47,513 bases of DNA from Agmasoma carcini (nom. nud.) (GCA_029232285.1 JAOXFI010000029.1:1-47513), one strand, 5' to 3'; shown: positions 29,853-41,670, counted from the first letter of the stretch. Translations and numbers: made by a program. The notes: generated by a model from the sequence alone, not told the origin.

Positions 29853-32099
29853 GGATCAACAATTTTTTTTATTTTAAAATATTTTTATTAAACCGTGCCA
29901 TTTCATCAATTTATTGTCATGATATTAATATGATAGAATATATTATGATTCAATAATATATAATTATATTAAAAAAAACTTTATCTGAATTGAACTAAAA
30001 TTTTATAAACGTAAAAATTTGTGAAATCACTATAAATTGACCTTCCACTTTTTAATGTATTCACAGCCTTGCACTTCAAATTATAATATATTTATGAATA
30101 GTGAAATTACTTCTATTATATTCAAGTATTATTCTATTATTGGATTCGATTTATATCAACAATAAATAAAAATGTTATAAAACTATATTTTAGAATTATA
30201 TATCTTAAACTCGTTGTATTTAGAAAAGATAATCATTATTATTTTTGTATTTTAGTAACTTTACACATGATTCGCAATAAAATATCATTCTTAACACCCG
30301 TTATATCTTTAAAAAGTTTATTAAGTCTTAAATGGTAGTCATTTTAACAATTCTCATTTGGAATAAAATATATTTGTAACAGGTGAAAATTATTGTTCTA
30401 TCTGTAACAAAGTATTTAAATACCTATTTTTCTTTGTTAAATGTATTTAAAGATTGTAATCTATACTAGTATCCTTATCAATGAAGCAATACATGTGATA
30501 CACGATTTTTCATAATTTATTGTATAAAAGACTTCGTTGGTATAAATAATACCACCTGTAAAAACATGATAAAAAATTTTTAGGTTTATTTATTGTAACT
30601 CCATCTGTAATAACAATAACTTTGTTTTATATTATCATACTCTATAATACATAGTGCGTAACTCCTATTATTTGATAAATGTCTTTGATGCTACTTGCTT
30701 TTATAATTTAGCATTTTAAACTTAATTATTCTACATTTTGTCTTGATTTATCATGGCTGAAATTAGAAAGGTACCACTTTAACTAAAATCTTAACCATTG
30801 TATATTATAAATAACTTTCCCTGGTAAACCCTTCAAAGATAATTTTTTTATGAATATGGTCATGAAAGTTATCATTTCAAACCGTTTCTGTTATATTTGT
30901 TTCAAGCAAGTATTTTATTAGATATAAGGGATGGTTATAATATTTGTACATATGTGGTACATAAATACCAAAAAAATATACAACTGATGTTGTTAAGAAG
31001 GGAAGTGGAGTATGTGTGTTCAATTGATAATATAGAATTTATTTGTTATATACGCAAAGTAATTAATTTAGAAGAACGCATAAGAAAAACAATTTATAGT
31101 AATATTAAGAAAATGTATTAAAAGCTGTCATAATAGTCTAAAATTTATAAAATATACCAAAAGATTTGTGCATAAACAAATTTGTATTTTGATAATTCCT
31201 AAATAATTTTTTTTGTGATTTGGGTGTAATTTGTTAAATTGATCTTTTTTGTTTTAATATAAGTAAAATACAAGTTTTCGTCTGTTTTGTGAGATTTATG
31301 GAAGTATACAAGGATTCGAATATTCATTGACACCTTCTGTGTAATTTTAAAATTAATTTAAAAGGAGTTAAACTGCTTATCATCACTAAAAACATTAAAC
31401 ACATTCTCTATTTATATACATTTTAAATAAAAATTCAATAAATCTTTTTTTTATTAAATTGTTTCTGTGTGCATATTTGAGACCACAAAATTACAAGAAT
31501 GGGTGAAGGTCAAATGTTCAAAATCTTCATTCAATAAATTTAATGCTGATCTATAGACACGTCATAATTATTATATTTTCTCTAATGTTATCCGTTATAA
31601 ATTGTTTCTGTTGAAGACTACCACAATGAAACATATTCCAGATTTTCTTTAAATTCCGCATACGGCCTATGAGCCTTTTTTGATTTTTCCCCTGTTATTT
31701 TTTTTTGAAAAATATGCTTTCTTCTCATAAAACCATAGAGTCTCTACATACCTCTTCCATATTTGAATTGTTTTTCAACTGAATAGCAATATCTTGTTGC
31801 ATATTATCAAAACTGATTTTATTATAGTTTGCACTTTAAAAATAGTCCTCTACTCATGAATTATCAGTTAAAAACCATCAAAATATCACAATTATTAAAT
31901 ATCATTTTATTCTCAACAATTCCAAATTTGCAAAAAAGTTATTCGTTTTAAACTATTATTAAGTTGTGGATATAAAAATTCTTCACTTATATTAAAAGTC
32001 AAAATTTCGTTGAAAGAATATATTAAGTGCGGTTCAATAATATAAATTCTATTATTTTCTCTGACCATGGTATAAAAAATTTTAGAAAATTCTACAAAA
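29853..32099. other. Long gene-free stretch with decayed sequence
   Basis: No intact gene. A short frame around 30950-31120 (REVEYVCSIDNIEFICYIRK and on) faintly resembles the Cys-containing N-terminal half of an IS1595-like transposase, but has only one Cys pair and starts without an ATG. I treat it as possible debris only. Confidence 0.35.
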
Positions 32100-32390
32100 C
32101 GAACTTGAGCCAAAATACGATAGGGTAAGAGTTGGTGATGAAACCGGGTGGGTGTTTGGCTTGTATATACATCTACATCACCTTCAAAATATTTTGTTAA
32201 GCTAGTTGAGCACAGAAATCATCAAATATATTACAAAATATGTGAGAAAAGGGAACAATAATCTGGTATGATGAATAGTGTAATTTTATGAAAATGAATA
32301 CTTCATATTTCAACAGTTAATCAAATTTTTAAATTATTTGATGGTGTTCATATTTAAAAAATTGAGTCTTTATGGGATAAATGAAATTTA
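32100..32390 (+). pseudogene. IS1595/Merlin-like transposase relic (copy 5)
   Basis: Plus-strand pieces in order: PKYDRVRVGDETGWVFGLY (32110-32166), the KYN-x-GR...GWVFG block; EIIKYITKYVRKGTIIWYDE (about 32214-32273), the second catalytic Asp; STVNQIFKLFDGVHI (about 32315-32355), a stop, then KIESLWDK (to about 32384), the catalytic Glu motif. Landmarks are in correct order and spacing, but frameshifts and stops separate them. Confidence 0.7.
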
Positions 32391-33375
32391 AGATTTAAAA
32401 TATGATGGGTTGTTGGGAAGTATTATTTTCGAATGGAAGTAAAATGATAACATTACTAAATTTGGCATAATCAAATAATTTATATAGGAAAATACCAGAT
32501 TCAAGAGATGTTATTATAAGATCTGGACAATATAATTAAAACGGTTTTTTTATAATTCATAAGCGTCTTAATGGTATAAAATATTGTTCTAATCTGTAGC
32601 CATAGGAAGTTCCATGAACCTGATAACATAAATAGATTTAAATAAACCTTGTTGTGATTTGAATATTGATGGGTAAAATATTTTTGCTAATCAAGATATC
32701 GATGGTATCTTTATTGAGACTCTTTACGATAATACACAAAACATAAGACGTCTCTTTATTGAAGTATTGTATATAAATTTAATTTCATAAGAATTATTAA
32801 TATTGAAGAAAAAACACTGATTTATATTCAAAAATAAAATTATTTACTTAATTGTACTATTATAAGCTTAAATGAAGGTATAACACCACATATAGTTGAT
32901 TAATTAATAAAAAGACTACAATCAATGTTTAAATGAAAAATGTTACAACATATTAGTTTATTAGGTGAGATATGTTATATATCAAATTTAAAAATAAAAT
33001 AATTTGTTTCTGATATTTTAATATATATGTAAATATTTATTATCATAGAAAATTAAACCAATTTTTCAATATTTTTAATCACAACATAAAAATTTTCCCC
33101 TCTTTTCTTTGATTTCATTATATAAAATATTTTTCCTTTATAAATGATTTCAGAATTTACTTTCTTAATAAATTAAAAACTTTATTTAATTCTAGCCTAG
33201 ACATATGCATTCATTATATCAATGCTTCATCTTGATATTGTGATCTATTAATTTGACACAACAAATATTAATTAATTATTATAAAGAAATATATTTTCTA
33301 TTTGGCCACTATTTTTGCTAATAATAAAATATTTTTACAATTAGAAAGTCAATTAATTTTTTACTATAAAAATAG
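32391..33375. other. Gene-free stretch upstream of SHMT
   Basis: A+T-rich with stops in all frames. I see no gene or tandem repeat. Confidence 0.4.
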
Positions 33376-33385
33376 GAAAAATTTG
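33376..33385 (+). promoter_or_regulatory. AAATTT-like start signal of SHMT
   Basis: GGAAAAATTT ends six bases before CCATG at 33390-33394. It lies inside a longer open frame that begins at a TTG (33302), so it argues for the shorter protein. Confidence 0.5.
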
Positions 33386-33391
33386 CTTTCC

Positions 33392-34747
33392 ATGTTTTAC
33401 AAATCTATCACAGAAGTCGATCCTGAAATCGATAATTATATAAAACAAGAGGAAGAAAGACAGTCTAACTCAATTAGTCTTATAGCCAGTGAAAACTGCA
33501 CATCAATATCAGTTCTTCAGGCCACTTCTTCAATACTAACTAACAAATATTCAGAAGGCCAAGTCGGCGCTCGTTACTACGGAGGAAACGAGTTCATCGA
33601 TAAAATTGAATCTCTCTGCAAGAAAAGAGCTCTTGAACTGTTCAACTTAGATCAAAACATATGGGATGTCAACGTTCAAGCCCTCTCTGGTTCAGCTGCT
33701 AACCTCGCTGTCTATTTAGGGTTAATCAAAGCAGGTGGCAAACTTATGGGCCTAAACTTATTTGCAGGCGGACATCTAACCCATGGCTTCAAAACACAAA
33801 AGAAAAAAGTATCAGCCTCCTCCCAATTCTTTGAATCACTCCAGTACGACATAGATCAAAATGATAACATTGATTATGTAAAGCTTAAACAACAGTTTGA
33901 TGAATTCCAACCAGATCTGTTAATTTGCGGTGGAAGTGCCTATCCCAAGGAATTTGACTATAAAAAATTCAGAGAAATCGCAGGAGATAAACTACTTATG
34001 ATGGACATGGCTCATATATCTGGTTTAGTGGCTACAAAGGTCATGGATAATCCATTTGAGTATTGTGATGTTGTAACTACCACTACACATAAAATTTTGA
34101 GAGGTCCAAGATCTTCTATGATATTCTATAAGAAGGAAAGAAAAATTGGTGGTGTAACTGTTAATATGAAAGCAAGAATTGATGGTGCTGTTTTCCCAGG
34201 TCTTCAGGGCGGTCCACACAATCAAAAAATAGCAGCTTTGGCTGTTTGTCTAAAGCAAGCACAATCTGAAGATTATAAGGAATATTGTAAGATGGTTGTT
34301 GAAGGGGCAAAGCTTATGGGGGAGACATTTATCAAAAATGGTTTTGATTTATACACTGGTGGAACTGATTGTCACATGATAATAGTAAAGCTGTATATGA
34401 ATTCTTCTTATGTTGAGAGGGCATGTGAGCTTGCTAATATATCAATTAATAAGAATTCAGTGCCAGGTGATGCAAGTCCAATGCAGCCAACCGGTATAAG
34501 ATTAGGTACTTCCAATATAATAAGTAGGGGATTTTCTCTCTCTGAGGTAAAAAGAATAACTGAGATATTGATTGAGATTATTAACATTGCTAAGGAAGTG
34601 ATCTGTAAGTTAGATAATGTTAATATAGCATCATTTAATGGTTTGATTGAAGGTGATGAACGTATTGAGGCTCTAAAGAATGAAATTATAACGATGACTG
34701 CTATTCATAAGCTACCTGTCTTTGATTTTAGAACCGTTGAGAACTAA
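33392..34747 (+). CDS. SHM: Serine hydroxymethyltransferase
   Basis: A 451-residue PLP enzyme that interconverts serine and glycine while loading one-carbon units on tetrahydrofolate. Visible motifs are SLIASENCTS (about 29-38), YSEGQVGARYYGG (53-65), NVQALSGSAAN (94-104), DMAHISGL (205-212; the Asp and His near PLP) and the active-site VTTTTHKILRGPR (228-240) with K234 as Schiff-base lysine. The C-terminal region GTDCHMI...NSVPGD..P....GIRLGT is also typical. It lacks a mitochondrial presequence and is probably cytosolic. The frame extends 30 codons upstream to a TTG (33302), but family alignment and the AAATTT motif place the start at the ATG at 33392. The first half is richer in C/G-ending codons than the second. 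Confidence 0.95.
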   Translation: MFYKSITEVDPEIDNYIKQEEERQSNSISLIASENCTSISVLQATSSILTNKYSEGQVGARYYGGNEFIDKIESLCKKRALELFNLDQNIWDVNVQALSGSAANLAVYLGLIKAGGKLMGLNLFAGGHLTHGFKTQKKKVSASSQFFESLQYDIDQNDNIDYVKLKQQFDEFQPDLLICGGSAYPKEFDYKKFREIAGDKLLMMDMAHISGLVATKVMDNPFEYCDVVTTTTHKILRGPRSSMIFYKKERKIGGVTVNMKARIDGAVFPGLQGGPHNQKIAALAVCLKQAQSEDYKEYCKMVVEGAKLMGETFIKNGFDLYTGGTDCHMIIVKLYMNSSYVERACELANISINKNSVPGDASPMQPTGIRLGTSNIISRGFSLSEVKRITEILIEIINIAKEVICKLDNVNIASFNGLIEGDERIEALKNEIITMTAIHKLPVFDFRTVEN

Positions 34748-35350
34748 ATCTTTATTTATTCATTTTTTTGTTTGATGAATTGTTGATTTTGTTTCTGTAT
34801 CAATTTAAATTTATTCAAGACAGGCGTTTATTGTGTTTTTACAAATAATTATAGTTAATTAGCTGTTGATAGATAATTAATAGGGTCATATGTGATCACA
34901 ACTATTATTTATAATTGATATTTGGATATATATCTAAAAAATGAATGCAGATGTAATTATATTATGTTTGTTGTTAAATTCATTTAATCAGTGGTTGTCA
35001 ATAATTTACATTGTATTATTTAATATAAATTAATATTGAAAACGTGATTTTCATAATCTTTACTTAAATTTTATAAAGAAGCAATTAAGATAGTATCAAA
35101 GGTGTTTCGATGTTATTCGTATAGTTAATAGTGAAAAAGTGCGATAGGCATATGTTTGGTTTGAAGCATCAAGATTTACTGCCCAGAGATTGTAGGATTT
35201 CGGTTTTCTACATGTTTGCTTTCTTCAAGCCTCTGATTTCAAGTAGAATCAATAAATCATTGTTTTTTGTGTAATTAATGTTTTTCTTTTATTTATACTT
35301 CCCTGTTATCATTTAATATGATAACAATAATTATTATTATTTTAAATACT
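34748..35350. other. Gene-free stretch downstream of SHMT
   Basis: A+T-rich DNA, stops in all frames, no recognised feature. Confidence 0.4.
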
Positions 35351-35369
35351 CATTCTTAAAAGAGACCAG

Positions 35370-35660
35370 ATCTTTACTATGTACAGGATAGGTATTGGAA
35401 ACCATGTCTAAACGAGCTATAACAGATTAGGGGCTAAAACAGGGCCTAAATAAGTAGGATAAGCATGTTTACTTTAACTAAGGGTTGATAGACACTTTTC
35501 CATATGAAAAAGGCTAATTCGGGTATCAAAGATATAAGGTAGTATGTGTACGTGGAGCACTAAATCTAACTTCAACCGCATGCTACGGTAAGTTTCGTTA
35601 TCACGATCTAAGATAGTTCAAAAGACCATGACATTCTGTCTTTGATATCATTATTGTCAA
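35370..35660 (-). repeat. Dispersed repeat family A, divergent copy
   Basis: On the minus strand it shows TGTCATGGTCTTTTGAACTA and AGATCGTGATAACGAAACT, which align with the opening blocks of the 26-kb and 17-kb copies. The later blocks (CCTGTTTTAGCCCCTAATCT near 35430) are recognisable but diverged. No coding frame. Confidence 0.45.
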
Positions 35661-36123
35661 ATCACGTTAAGTGGATTGTTCCTATCCCAAACAGTTTCTT
35701 CTCTTTTAATACTACTGTTGATGTGTTCCAATTTTTAAATGCTGGTCGTATTTTCTCCTTTTCGTGTGTAAACACTAATTAGTTTTGATCTTGCAGAAAA
35801 AAAAATGAAGAAGGTGAAGATGTTTACAATCACTATTACTCTGTATTTTGGTTGTTCTTATCATGAGTAATTATATTAAAGACAATAATTCTATTTATTA
35901 TATAAGTGATAATATCTCTGAATTAATCATTTATCATGTAGAAATGTTAATAAGAGCAATATTATACTCTTACTTCTATATTTATAAGATATATTTATAA
36001 AATAATCACACACAATAAATTCTATTCTTATGTAACATAACCAACTGATTAACATATAAAAACAAACTATAAACCGTTTTGTAAGAATTAAACTTAAGTT
36101 TTAGTAAAAAATTTTCCATAATA

Positions 36124-37032
36124 ATGTTGGAAGAAATAGTTGAGAAAATAATCAGAGAAGGCATAGCCCCAACTGAAGATGAGATAAAAGAAGTGTGTAG
36201 TTTGGCCACCGAAGTATTTAGTAAGGAAGATAATGTCGTTATCGTTCCCACACCAGTTACAGTATGTGGGGATGTCCATGGACAATTATATGACCTTTTA
36301 GAGTTATTTAAAATCGGTGGATTCCCACCCGGTACAAATTATTTATTTATGGGAGATTATGTTGATAGAGGCCATCACTCTGTAGAAACATTTACTCTTT
36401 TGGTATGTCTTAAAATTATGTATCCAGATCGCATCTGGTTGCTAAGGGGGAATCACGAAAGTAGACAAATTACGCAGGTATATGGTTTTTTTGATGAATG
36501 TATGCATAAGTATGGTACTGCTGATGTTTGGAGACATTTTACTGATCTTTTTGATTATCTGCCTATCTCTGCACTAGTTAATAATGATATTTTCTGTTGC
36601 CATGGTGGTTTAAGTCCATCCTTTACAAATGTTGATCAGTTAAAGACCTTAGACAGAAAGGTTGAAGTTCCTCATGAGGGAATGATGTGTGATCTCTTGT
36701 GGTCTGACCCTGATGTGTCCTTGGGTTGGGGATTATCTGCAAGGGGTGCAGGGTATACATTTGGAAAGGATATTACTCAAGAGTTTAACAAAAAAAATGG
36801 TTTAAGGCTATTGTGTAGGGCACATCAGTTGGTTCATGATGGTTTTAATTTCAATCATGATGATCATTGTGTTACTGTATTTTCAGCACCAAATTATTGT
36901 TATAGATGTGGTAATCTTGCATCCTTAATGGAGATTGATGAGACGGGGACTTATGAATTTACAAAATTTGAGCATTCTCCCAGTGATCAAGATGATTATG
37001 GATCGAATGGTATACCTTATTTCTTCCATTGA
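36124..37032 (+). CDS. Protein phosphatase 2A catalytic subunit
   Basis: A 302-residue PPP-family Ser/Thr phosphatase with all metal-site motifs: GDVHG (49-53), GDYVDRG (77-83), RGNHE (108-112), the conserved HGG near residue 160, and the C-terminal [36 protein letters not shown] and RAHQLV favour PP2A over PP4 or PP6. PP2Ac normally ends in DYFL, whose Leu is methylated to control holoenzyme assembly; this protein ends in PYFFH, so the terminal Leu is missing. An AAAAAATTTTCC motif precedes the ATG closely. Family membership is firm; the PP2A versus PP4 call is by motif wording only. Confidence 0.9.
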   Translation: MLEEIVEKIIREGIAPTEDEIKEVCSLATEVFSKEDNVVIVPTPVTVCGDVHGQLYDLLELFKIGGFPPGTNYLFMGDYVDRGHHSVETFTLLVCLKIMYPDRIWLLRGNHESRQITQVYGFFDECMHKYGTADVWRHFTDLFDYLPISALVNNDIFCCHGGLSPSFTNVDQLKTLDRKVEVPHEGMMCDLLWSDPDVSLGWGLSARGAGYTFGKDITQEFNKKNGLRLLCRAHQLVHDGFNFNHDDHCVTVFSAPNYCYRCGNLASLMEIDETGTYEFTKFEHSPSDQDDYGSNGIPYFFH

Positions 37033-38440
37033 ATTAAGTAAATAATTAAAAGTTGTGAGTTTTGGCATGTTTATATGTTTTATATAAACATGTGTGATGA
37101 TGAATAGTTTTCTTAATAAAACTTTTTGTGTGTCTATGAATAAATTTATTTATCATTTTGAATTTGACAAATTGAAGCATTTAATAATAAATTGTTGATA
37201 CAGTTAGATTTAGTTGTTTATATGATGATATTAATTGAATAACCTTTTTTTTATTTAAATTAGTCTCATTATTGGTATTTATTCTATTAAGGAAGATTTG
37301 TATTGAGTGGCAGTATTAAAATGAATATATAGATTATAAGTATTACAATTATCTTTAAAAGAAATAAGGTTGAATTGTCTTAATACGGTCAGATAGAAAT
37401 TAGTTTTATTTAGGGTATGTGACATAAACAGATCATTAGAAATTAACTTTGATATATTTTGGATTTAGACCGTTTTTCGTCCATTGATGAAACCCCCTTT
37501 TAGAAAATTTGTAACTTTATCGAAATGCACTGTGAAACTTGCTGCGGTGAGCTTAGAGAAGTAAAGACTAAAAAGAAGTAGGTATGACTTTTAATTATCT
37601 TTTATTTCGACTCATTTTTACAAATAAAATGCAATAATTTAAAAATATTATAAAATTCGACTGATTTAAAAGTATATCATAATCTTTTTTTTCAAATTGA
37701 TTAATAAGTATTCCACTAGAAAAATCAGCTAATATAATAAAAAGGTGACAATTATTTGATCAGATTATTGGAAAATTTATGATTCACATCAACAAAATAA
37801 TTATAAATACAATTTTGTTAATTCTGGGTATAATTGTTACATATCAAATTTCAAAAAGATAAATATAAAGGTTAGAAATAGTGATTAGATGAATATATAG
37901 CAGTGAGGACTTGGATAGACATTTATTCAAAAGTGAATTTTGCCTGTGTTCAAAAAGAAGGTCAAGCCCAAAATTTTTATAAAGATATATTGTTTAAAAT
38001 AAATTAATACTTAAGTTTTTGTCCACGCATCTCCAAGTGTAGTTTGCTCATTTTTGAAAAAGTCAATATTCATCTTTTTGATCAATCGTAAGATTTTCGT
38101 TCAGAATGCTTCAGCAAAAAAGTTTTATTAAAAATAATATTGTTTTGTTGTTCCAAAAGAAGTAAATTTCATTTATAAATCTACTTTACCCGTATATATG
38201 CCTCTACATATTTTATAACATTATTGAAGGACTTAAATATTTGGTGTTTACACCTGTGGATCAGGTTTAAAATTTGCAACCAATTTTAGCTTAAGGTAAA
38301 TATTATAAAAAAATTAATATATTCTATTAAATCTAAAAAAATCATGAAATCTTTATCACCAATAGAATCATTCTACATTCATTCCTTTATATATTCATTC
38401 AATTCGTTTCCACTATTCTTTATCAAATTTTTAAACGCCT
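37033..38440. other. Gene-free stretch
   Basis: A+T-rich DNA. A short plus-strand frame at about 37520-37580 reads MHCETCCGELREVKTKKK, a Cys-x-x-Cys pattern like the N-terminus of the IS1595-like relics, but nothing downstream confirms it. No other feature is seen. Confidence 0.35.
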
Positions 38441-39120
38441 TTTTAATTTAATTTATTCCAAAGGGATTCAATCGACTGCGTATTAACACCATTTAAAGAT
38501 GAAATAGCATTATAAGATCGCATTTATGATTTTTGGAGAAATATTTCAATACTTTTACTCTGAACAGAAATGATAAAATATTTGCAAGGGCTAGAAGAGG
38601 TATCACAAATACTAAACACCCATCTGTGTTACGAACAATTCTAACAACATGAACCTTTTGTCTATAGTGAAATACAAATTCATATATTTGACGAATCATC
38701 CCTTCTTCACTTAAGCGAACTAATTTTTCATCAAAATATAACTCACATCTGTTTTTAATTTTCCAAAAAATTTGAACCATCGTCTTTGGGAATGATAATT
38801 CTTGTATTACCTGTATTTGGACACATTATTAAACCAATTATAGCATGCTGACATTATTTTCTTCGTATTTCAATTTTAAAATTCTCGAAAAATAATAAAT
38901 TTGTATATGGAATACTTTCCAAAAATTGACATTGACTTTTATAGCAAACAAATGCGAAATCATCGATACTTCTTGAACATTTCATTTCTTTAAGAAGATT
39001 ATTGCAGCTAGTACAATAAACATGTTTTCTTAAAACACCCACCTTCTTAGTCTATCAATTAGTTGGGTTTTATCATATAAATAAGGAAATAAATCATTGT
39101 CATATTCAAAATCATTATTA
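38440..39120 (-). pseudogene. IS1595/Merlin-like transposase relic (copy 7)
   Basis: On the minus strand, in order: an acidic start DFEYDNDLFPYLYD (about 39110), LRKHVYCTSCNNLLKEMK with the first Cys pair and FVCYKSQCQF with the second (39030-38900), an FDEKLVRLSEEG segment with the likely first catalytic Asp (about 38730-38695), IVRNTDGCLVFVIP, KVLKYFSK, then after a frameshift LNGVNTQSIESLWNKL (about 38487-38440), the catalytic Glu motif. Only a few breaks remain, making this the best preserved of the seven copies. It starts inside or directly after copy 6. Confidence 0.75.
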
Positions 39121-39620
39121 GGGATAAACCGATATTTATGACAAACGCTATCATGTGTATAATTTAAATCTTTTGGACTACTATAGGATAAATGTTCATC
39201 AGTCCAAATTGTCATGTTTGCCGAAACCTGAGGAACAATTATCGGGATTAGCATTTATTTCTTTTTATTTGGTATTTGGGTTGCGAAAACTCTTTCAATT
39301 CCGAAACCCACCTCTAAGATATAAAATTTAGCATTATTTCTTCTTTTTTGACAACTTTATATACTTTTCCTAGTTTTCTAGAAATAAAATCTGAAATTTG
39401 GATTGTTTTTTAATCATTTTATCCACATTGTTCCTACTAATATTACATATTAGGCGATTTGCAGAAATATTTTTCTAAAATTCTAAATATCAATTTTAAT
39501 TTAATCGAAAAGTCACTAAAAGGCTTTTAATCTAATGGAGTAGTGTTTTAAATATTATTTTAAATTCATACACCTACAAGTATATTGATCGCTATTTTGA
39601 GTATAACTAACAAATTTCAT
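39120..39620 (-). pseudogene. IS1595/Merlin-like transposase relic (copy 6)
   Basis: The minus strand shows decayed N-terminal and linker parts (DFSIKLKLIFRILEKYFCKS near 39500, SRNNVDKMIKK), then GFGIERVFATQIPNKKK (about 39310-39260), a stop, and MLIPIIVPQVSANMTIWTDE (39254-39195) followed by YTHDSVCHKYRF (about 39155-39120). The order matches the family's WVFGGIER...P, LIPII...TI-x-TDE and H-x-x-VxHK blocks. The last motif (HTQ-x-IE) is absent because the sequence passes straight into copy 7. Confidence 0.65.
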
Positions 39621-40140
39621 TATATAACAGCTTTTTGTCTATTAAAAATTCAATAAAATCTAAATTATTAAGAATATACGTTTTTTCTTCAAACCTTTAT
39701 ACATTATCATTTTTTATAGAAAATTTCGGGCCTGATCCAAAATGGCTATTTAAACCGAGTCTTCGATACATTCAAACAATCGAATTAAATCTCTTAATCT
39801 TGGATCCCGGATTTTCACCCATAACTAGTGTATCTTTTGTTGGTAAATTCTAGCCTTGATCACCAATTTCATTTATAATGATATTTTACTTATATATTTC
39901 ATCCTGTCTGATATTTATCACATTTTGATCAATCTTAGAGCGCTTGCATAATCACATTAAATCATACACAAATGGTGGAATTTATAATTCAAAGGCTATG
40001 TTCATGAACTTTATTCTATTAATGATGAACATTAAGACATATAATTCTTATTATTCTTAACCTAAAATTTTATATATTTTTTGCATAACAATTATAATAA
40101 AAAAATTCAATAATAAATAAAATTATAAAAAATTTTCCAT
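39621..40140. other. Intergenic stretch upstream of importin alpha
   Basis: No convincing gene. AAAAAATTTT at 40127-40136 is the start signal of the next gene. Confidence 0.4.
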
Positions 40141-41670
40141 ATGACAAGGGAGTACATGTTTACTGGTCAAAAAAGTACTAAGAGGGATACTAGAGTGGAT
40201 GAAAGTAATGAATTAAGAAGACAGAGGAAGATGGAAGCCCTTAACAAGAGGAGGACAGCCAGTCAAATACCTAGTGAGAAACTTAATACATTCAATGAAG
40301 CAAAAAAAAAACTAACATCAGAGAACTTACAAGACATCTATAATGGTGCTTACCTTTGTAGAACTAATCTTTCAGTTGAAGATAATCCACCAATTGCTGA
40401 AGTTATAGAATCAGGAATATTAACAAGAGTGATAAAACTTTTAGACAAAGATTTTTACTCTAATTTTAATGATTATGAACTCATCAACAAGACTAGAATA
40501 GAAGCTGCTTGGATTTTGACTAATGTTGCTTCTGGTAATACTCACGAGACAAAATTTATAGTTCAATATGATGCAATTAGTAAATTAGTTGGTATGCTTA
40601 GAGAGGACGATCCTGCAATAAATGATCAAGCCGTTTGGGCTCTTGGTAATATAGCAGGTGATTGTGAAACATTAAGAGACTCAGTTCTATCCTGTGGGGC
40701 TTTACCTATTGTTGTGAACTTACTTAATAAATTTTCTGGTAACAACATCAAAATAACTAGAAATCTTACTTGGTTATTGTCTAATTTAAATAGGGGTAGA
40801 GACCCAGGACCAGAGGTTTCTAATATGAGAATATCTTTTGATGCTGTTTCTAATTTGGTAAATATTGATGACCAAGAAACTGTTGCAGACTGTTTCTGGT
40901 GTTTATCATACCTTGCAGATACTGATCAAAAAATGGCAAGGCTAATTGTTGAAGACCATCAAATAATGAAGAGAACTTCAAATTTGATGCATCATTTTGC
41001 TGGAAGTTTATCTAATGGAGAACATTCTAGGACGCTTTCCAGGATTGGAGCATACTCTATTTGTCCTATAGTTAGAATGATTGGTAATATTTGCTCATGG
41101 CCTGATGATTTAACTAAGTATATTGTTGATTCTGGTATATTATTGTTATTTCCAGATATCTTTTATAGATATACCAATAAGAAGGTGCCTAGATTGAAGA
41201 AAGAAATAGTTTGGATCCTTTCTAACATTACTTGTAGTGTTTCTGATAATGTTTTGTATGTTTTCAACTCTGAATTGATAAATTTGACTTTGGATGCGCT
41301 CGGAAAACATGAAAGTTTTGTTAAAAGAGAGGCTATATATGTTGTTATTAATATTTTGTATTATTGTAAGGACAATGTTGATTATCTTAAGTTATTTATG
41401 GAGAAGAATTTATTAGATTCCATATTTTCTTATTTAAACTCTGAATCAAATGATTCTAAGGCCATAAATGTTGTTTTAGATGCACTTAAGCTAGCTTTAC
41501 AAGCTGGACAGGTTATAGAAAGAAAGACTGGCGTTAATCCTGTGGTAGAAGAGTTGGATAATAAAGGATTTTCTGGAAAGATTGAAGATTTGCAAGATTT
41601 TGATGATGATGAGATAGTTAAGAAGAGTGGAGATCTTATTTTGAATTTCTTTGATGGTGCTTATGAATGA
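40141..41670 (+). CDS. SRP1: Importin alpha (karyopherin alpha), nuclear import receptor
   Basis: A 509-residue armadillo-repeat protein. Residues about 14-45 form an importin-beta-binding domain with the basic run RDTRVDESNELRRQRKMEAL and then NKRR. ARM repeats follow, with the NLS-binding Trp/Asn ladder visible: EAAWILTNVASG, QAVWALGNIAGD, NLTWLLSNLNRG, DCFWCLSYLADT and EIVWILSNITCS. The C-terminus is acidic with FDDDEI, as in yeast Srp1. It carries NLS cargo with importin beta into the nucleus. AAAAAATTTTCCAT abuts the ATG. Length is close to the yeast protein (about 540). Confidence 0.95.
   Translation: MTREYMFTGQKSTKRDTRVDESNELRRQRKMEALNKRRTASQIPSEKLNTFNEAKKKLTSENLQDIYNGAYLCRTNLSVEDNPPIAEVIESGILTRVIKLLDKDFYSNFNDYELINKTRIEAAWILTNVASGNTHETKFIVQYDAISKLVGMLREDDPAINDQAVWALGNIAGDCETLRDSVLSCGALPIVVNLLNKFSGNNIKITRNLTWLLSNLNRGRDPGPEVSNMRISFDAVSNLVNIDDQETVADCFWCLSYLADTDQKMARLIVEDHQIMKRTSNLMHHFAGSLSNGEHSRTLSRIGAYSICPIVRMIGNICSWPDDLTKYIVDSGILLLFPDIFYRYTNKKVPRLKKEIVWILSNITCSVSDNVLYVFNSELINLTLDALGKHESFVKREAIYVVINILYYCKDNVDYLKLFMEKNLLDSIFSYLNSESNDSKAINVVLDALKLALQAGQVIERKTGVNPVVEELDNKGFSGKIEDLQDFDDDEIVKKSGDLILNFFDGAYE

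Noticed and set aside
30897..31121. A 74-codon plus-strand frame
   Set aside because: It begins with TTG and has only a faint resemblance to a transposase N-terminus; not enough to call a gene.
31913..32113. A 66-codon minus-strand frame
   Set aside because: It begins with TTG and partly overlaps the plus-strand transposase relic at 32100-32390.
33302..33391. A 30-codon N-terminal extension of SHMT
   Set aside because: It starts with TTG, is not protein-like, and the AAATTT start signal lies inside it.
37520..37580. A Cys-x-x-Cys peptide as an eighth IS1595-like relic
   Set aside because: No downstream catalytic motif could be found on the same strand.
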